This document shows, piece by piece, positions 61,093-64,000 of a stretch of DNA of 64,000 nucleotides. The notes beneath the pieces were generated by a model. It saw only the letters and a program-made list of their open reading frames with translations, did not search any database and was not told where the DNA came from. How positions within the stretch are numbered: the stretch's first letter is position 1; the number at the start of each line of letters is the position of its first letter. This DNA is from Verrucomicrobiia bacterium (GTDB taxonomy: Bacteria; Verrucomicrobiota; Verrucomicrobiia; Limisphaerales; Pedosphaeraceae). The translations under genes were made by a program, and so were the position numbers. The stretch spans positions 124,001 through 188,000 of the forward strand of contig DATAUW010000018.1 in assembly GCA_036268055.1 (NCBI GenBank). Direction: 5' to 3'.

Positions 61093-62058
61093 CGGCACAT
61101 TCACTGGAAGTTGAGCGATGGGATGAACCGCATTCGTCGGGGCAAGACCCATGCCTTTGGAAATGCCGCCGGAGAAACTGCGCACCGCGCCGCCGATGGC
61201 TTTGCCAGTGAACTCGGTAAAAAGCCGTGGAAAATACCAGGCCAGCAGTCCGACGCCAACGAGCGCGAGGACATAAACCGACCAATGACGACCTTTCTTG
61301 CGGGAATCTTCAGGCAACAATTTCCCCGACAGGCCGACCCCGGACATCGTGTTGTAAACTTTGTGATATTCGCGATCCTCCAATTTCATCCAGCCGGAAT
61401 TCACCGGCTTGTCATTGCGAACCGGCATTTGAAAATACGTGTGGAACCGAAAACGCCGGGGCAGTGAAACGCCGAGCCATAACCGGGCTTTGCCCATGTT
61501 CTGCAAATAAATCCATTCCGTGGCGTTGCGCCGGAAGTTTTTGTCCACCTTTTCTGGGTGTTGCGAGATGAGGAACAGGTCATCATTCAGTTTGCGCAAC
61601 TGGCTCATGTAAAACTCGACCCGGTTGCCGATCTTGGTCCAGTCCCGCGCCGAGAAGAACAAATGCACTTCGTCAATGATGTAAAAACAGCCGATGCCCG
61701 AATACCACTGGCCAGATTCGGCGTTGCGAATGTCCAGGTTCGTGACCGTTTCCGTCGAACCATCGGGACGCGACCGCTGCATTTCCGGCAGCTTTACACC
61801 ACCCGGCAGGTAACGCCAGAACTCGAAAACTTCTTCACGCGTGAGCAACCGGAACCGCTTGAGGGTGTCCACTGGCTTTTCAACGTATTTCTGACACCAT
61901 TCCTGGAATGTCAAAATGCCCTCTGCTGCCTCCGTGTAAATCGGCAGGTTTGTGACGACGAAACGGTTTGACCGCGCCATTTCTTCACAGGCGGCGCGAG
62001 TCGCAAACAGCGATTTGCCGCCACCGATGGAGGCTGAAATGAAAGTGATGTCAGCCAT
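60976..62058 (-). CDS. Zot-like (pI) inovirus morphogenesis ATPase, 3' end replaced
   Basis: Start taken at ATG 62058, preceded by GGAGGG; 360 residues. N-terminal ATPase: Walker A SASIGGGKSLF and Walker B FYIIDEVHLFF (~residue 120), then a single membrane helix WSVYVLALVGVGLLAWYF (~280) and a short distal part. This is the layout of filamentous phage pI/Zot proteins that assemble virions in the inner membrane. The last ~40 codons coincide with the integrase remnant on the other strand, so the native C-terminus is probably lost. Confidence 0.8.
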   Translation of the reverse strand: MADITFISASIGGGKSLFATRAACEEMARSNRFVVTNLPIYTEAAEGILTFQEWCQKYVEKPVDTLKRFRLLTREEVFEFWRYLPGGVKLPEMQRSRPDGSTETVTNLDIRNAESGQWYSGIGCFYIIDEVHLFFSARDWTKIGNRVEFYMSQLRKLNDDLFLISQHPEKVDKNFRRNATEWIYLQNMGKARLWLGVSLPRRFRFHTYFQMPVRNDKPVNSGWMKLEDREYHKVYNTMSGVGLSGKLLPEDSRKKGRHWSVYVLALVGVGLLAWYFPRLFTEFTGKAIGGAVRSFSGGISKGMGLAPTNAVHPIAQLPVNVPTERIRSAPLPQPSRPAPGALARGLVHGIIHPAAKATEN

Positions 62059-62167
62059 GCAAATGCCCTCCAAAGAGAATCCAATATGTCAGGTCAGACA
62101 GCACCCGCCAGAGCAGGTAACAAGTGCAGACCAACAGGACGTAAAGTACGAATAAAGGAACGCGCAT
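62051..62167 (-). CDS. Very small hydrophobic protein in the inovirus operon
   Basis: ATG 62167 to TGA 62051, 38 residues: one hydrophobic helix (VPLFVLYVLLVCTCYLLW) and a short tail. It follows the stop of the 183-residue gene (TAA at 62171-62169) by one base and overlaps the start of zot by 8 bases, so translation is likely coupled. Matches the small membrane-protein slot of inovirus operons, but that is inference. Confidence 0.5.
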   Translation of the reverse strand: MRVPLFVLYVLLVCTCYLLWRVLSDLTYWILFGGHLHG

Positions 62168-62168
62168 A

Positions 62169-62720
62169 TTATTCTTGGATGGCGGGTTGAAGGCCGCGAC
62201 GAATCATGTAGATCGCAAACAAAAGGAAGGCGGGACCGACGCCGAATTCAAACCCTTCGACCACGTCGGCCACCTGCTGACTGGGTGAAGGCCATGCGCT
62301 TCCGCTCGAAGGCGGGACGAATCCGAATTGTGAGGCAATATTCGAATCCCGATACTCCGTCCATTGCATCGAGTAGCTGCCCGAACTCGCATCACCCGAC
62401 CCGATCAAAATGATCCAATCGTTGGTCGTTGTGTCGGGAACATCGCCATTTTGCTGCTGGTAGTACGGAATGTCATAAGGTCCATTCGTGATCGAAGCGG
62501 GGTCATAAGAGTTGACCAGAGCCGTGGAGCCAGTTGGAACCATTGCTTGAAATCGTCCGCCTATGGGGAGAGTGAGCGATTGCGGGGCAAAATTTGCATC
62601 CTTAAATTGCAGTACCACCTCGTTTGTCCAACCGTTGAGGACATACATCTCGCAAAAGACCGTCTGACAGTTTGCAGCCAACACGCTGCCGAGAAATAAA
62701 ATTGTCAAAAGAATTTTCAT
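62169..62720 (-). CDS. Exported single-anchor protein, inovirus minor-coat-like
   Basis: 183 residues, preceded by AAAGGAG. Signal peptide (MKILLTILFLGSVLAANCQ), a beta/loop-rich extracellular part, and a C-terminal membrane helix (GPAFLLFAIYMIRRG). Signal peptide plus C-terminal anchor just upstream of a Zot gene is the layout of inovirus minor coat (pIII-like) proteins. Sequence itself is not recognised. Confidence 0.55.
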   Translation of the reverse strand: MKILLTILFLGSVLAANCQTVFCEMYVLNGWTNEVVLQFKDANFAPQSLTLPIGGRFQAMVPTGSTALVNSYDPASITNGPYDIPYYQQQNGDVPDTTTNDWIILIGSGDASSGSYSMQWTEYRDSNIASQFGFVPPSSGSAWPSPSQQVADVVEGFEFGVGPAFLLFAIYMIRRGLQPAIQE

Positions 62721-62730
62721 GGCGCTCCTT

Positions 62731-63567
62731 TCAATTGACCAGCCAGAGGATCAAAACCCGGATTCCCAAAGTCAGCGGAATCCCGATGAGATAACGAAAA
62801 GTCACGTAGCTCCAAAACGCTGAAATCCAAACATCCATCGGCATCGCCAGATTGATCATGTGCCACATCGGACTGCCGCCCAGGGAAGTGACGCCACCAG
62901 CGAAGCTGGCGATCAAGCTATGCGAATTGGTGAAGTAAGCCGCGAGTGCCACCGGCACACTCAAGAGCAACGCCGAGATGATGACGGCGTAGCCCACCGC
63001 ACTAACCGCCGACGCATTCGTTCCTGCAATTTCTTCCGTGCTGCCCTGCACTTGCCGTTGTGATAGAACATCGGCCACGGCTTTTTCGCCGTAGCGCAAC
63101 ATGGCGAAAAACAAACTGATGCAGGTGCACCATGCGATACACTGACGGACGGGTGACCAGTAGCCCGCCAGAAATCCCATGCCGATGGTCATGGTTCCCA
63201 GACCGGCTATGGGGATGCTCAGGCTGTCGTCTGAACCAGCATCCACGGAAGGTTGTGCTGGAAGCCCGCCGACCGCCGCATTCCAGCCGTTCGTCAGATT
63301 GCCTGCCGCCGTCGCCGCCTGATCCTGGGTGTTCGTCAGTTGCGGTTGATTCGTCAGGTTGGTCAACAAAAGGGTGTTGGTATAAATGCCGCCCAGCCAT
63401 GAGTTGTTTGAGGAAAGCAGATTTGAAGTCGTGTTGCCCTCGGCAAGCCGACCGAAAATTGATATGAAACTGCGCCGAGCGAATCGGAGATTGGAAACTG
63501 CGAAATTGCTGGCGTTGCTTCGCGAGGAAACACCCCGATTCTTTGAACTGGCGGAAGTGGTAGGCAA
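62731..63567 (-). CDS. Multi-pass inovirus-type membrane protein with foreign 5' end
   Basis: Only ATG 63567 opens this frame, but about 63460-63567 overlaps a conserved gene on the other strand and looks unrelated. The phage part (~62731-63455) has a Thr/Asn/Gln-rich linker and four hydrophobic helices, e.g. IAGLGTMTIGMGFLAGYW, CISLFFAML, AVIISALLLSVPVALAAYF and LGIRVLILWLV. Reads as a coat/assembly protein whose original N-terminus was cut off by a rearrangement. Confidence 0.5.
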   Translation of the reverse strand: MPTTSASSKNRGVSSRSNASNFAVSNLRFARRSFISIFGRLAEGNTTSNLLSSNNSWLGGIYTNTLLLTNLTNQPQLTNTQDQAATAAGNLTNGWNAAVGGLPAQPSVDAGSDDSLSIPIAGLGTMTIGMGFLAGYWSPVRQCIAWCTCISLFFAMLRYGEKAVADVLSQRQVQGSTEEIAGTNASAVSAVGYAVIISALLLSVPVALAAYFTNSHSLIASFAGGVTSLGGSPMWHMINLAMPMDVWISAFWSYVTFRYLIGIPLTLGIRVLILWLVN

Positions 63568-63993
63568 GTGGGTTTGGATTCAATTCACTGAAAAACAGCC
63601 AAGCGATATTACGCGAGTTTTGGCTGAACTTGGTTTCCATTGGAACAATACCCGCCAGACATGGCAGCACCCTTGCGGAACGATGCCCCTCGAAGGAGCG
63701 AAGCGCGAGCTTTACAAAATGACAGGATGTTCCTCTAATCCTATATCGAACGATATGGGAATGCATCGCTCTTCAATGCCGGAAGACATCCGCGAATTGC
63801 TGGAGTTAATCCGCGCTGGGAAATTGTTTGCGCTGCAAGAATGGATTAAAGCTGGGAAGCGACTCGACGCTCCTGAAATTGAAGGGGGACAGGTTTTGCA
63901 ACTGGCAGTCGACACCGGGTTTCACATATAGTCGAACACCTCCTTCGAGCGGGAAAGTGGAAACCCGCTTGGGTGGGGAGAGGCGGCAAGTAG
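63464..63993 (+). pseudogene. Mobile-element-associated conserved protein with a frameshift
   Basis: ATG 63464 (MKLRRANRRLETAKLLALLREETPRFF). The pattern VGKWVWIQF...LAELGFHWNNTRQTWQHPCG is one I recall from plasmids and islands of this group. The frame stops at 63929-63931 after DTGFHI. One base of shift gives IVEHLLRAGKWKPAWVGRGGK to a stop at 63991-63993, a better ankyrin-like ending. Function unknown. Confidence 0.55.
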
Positions 63994-64000
63994 CGGTGCG

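Overview
The window looks like a chromosome segment of a Verrucomicrobiota bacterium of the Pedosphaera/Limisphaerales type. This is inferred from gene style: an ECF sigma factor fused to a membrane-anchored tail, a TIGR03790 protein, an HpnA-like epimerase, repeat-rich exported proteins, and short palindromic or direct repeats between genes. No database search was possible, so the placement is tentative.

Host region, about 1-24,228. The 3' end of an FtsK/SpoIIIE-type ATPase is followed by a secreted alpha/beta hydrolase with an apparent frameshift. A minus-strand housekeeping group comes next: yraN, rnhB, dus, a tyrosine phosphatase and an MnmC-like methyltransferase. Then come the sigma factor, a carnitine-free-standing lipoprotein with carboxypeptidase-regulatory-like domains, a 1177-residue repeat protein, and a small cluster of CbrC and CdiI-like (orphan immunity) genes. 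An acyltransferase-3/SGNH pair, a class V aminotransferase, a TIGR03790 protein, an HpnA-like epimerase, a TPR protein and mtnA finish the region, which ends at tRNA-Cys(GCA).

Mobile element, about 24,207-60,785 (36.6 kb). The last 24 bp of the tRNA-Cys region recur exactly at 60,762-60,785, which defines attL and attR. A tyrosine integrase lies just inside attL. Paired 9-bp sites with a 12-bp period lie inside both ends and are probable integrase arm sites. The element has a MobF relaxase with helicase but no visible coupling protein or type IV secretion genes, so it looks mobilizable rather than self-conjugative. Upstream of the relaxase is a 1.4-kb non-coding tract made of phased degenerate repeats.

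Defence cargo. The first system is a class-2-like DISARM operon: cytosine methyltransferase, DrmE-like protein, NERD/UvrD helicase, DrmA, DrmB and a Vsr-type endonuclease, with no DrmC seen. The second is an ABC-3C/Lamassu-like trio (Rad50-like ATPase, small middle protein, PD-(D/E)XK nuclease). A DNA amino-methyltransferase converges on the trio, and a small HTH regulator with repeated operator-like sites is divergent from the methyltransferase. This second locus is the best candidate for an undescribed system. Next to it are a large serine recombinase and two ParB/RepB-like proteins.

A further insert lies between two ~380-bp direct repeats. It holds a DMT exporter, an ATP-grasp ligase, a MalT-like TPR ATPase with a degenerate Walker A and a XerC/D recombinase. 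The ligase and the ATPase share the same 16-bp sequence at their start codons. A HipBA-type toxin-antitoxin pair with a clear inverted-repeat operator closes the element near attR.

Right of attR, 60,786-64,000. This part is also foreign. It contains the broken 5' end of a second integrase of the same family, its own 12-bp-phased sites, and a fragment of an inovirus-like morphogenesis operon (Zot/pI and coat-like membrane proteins) cut at both ends. A frameshifted mobile-element gene follows. It appears to be the remains of an older insertion at the same tRNA.
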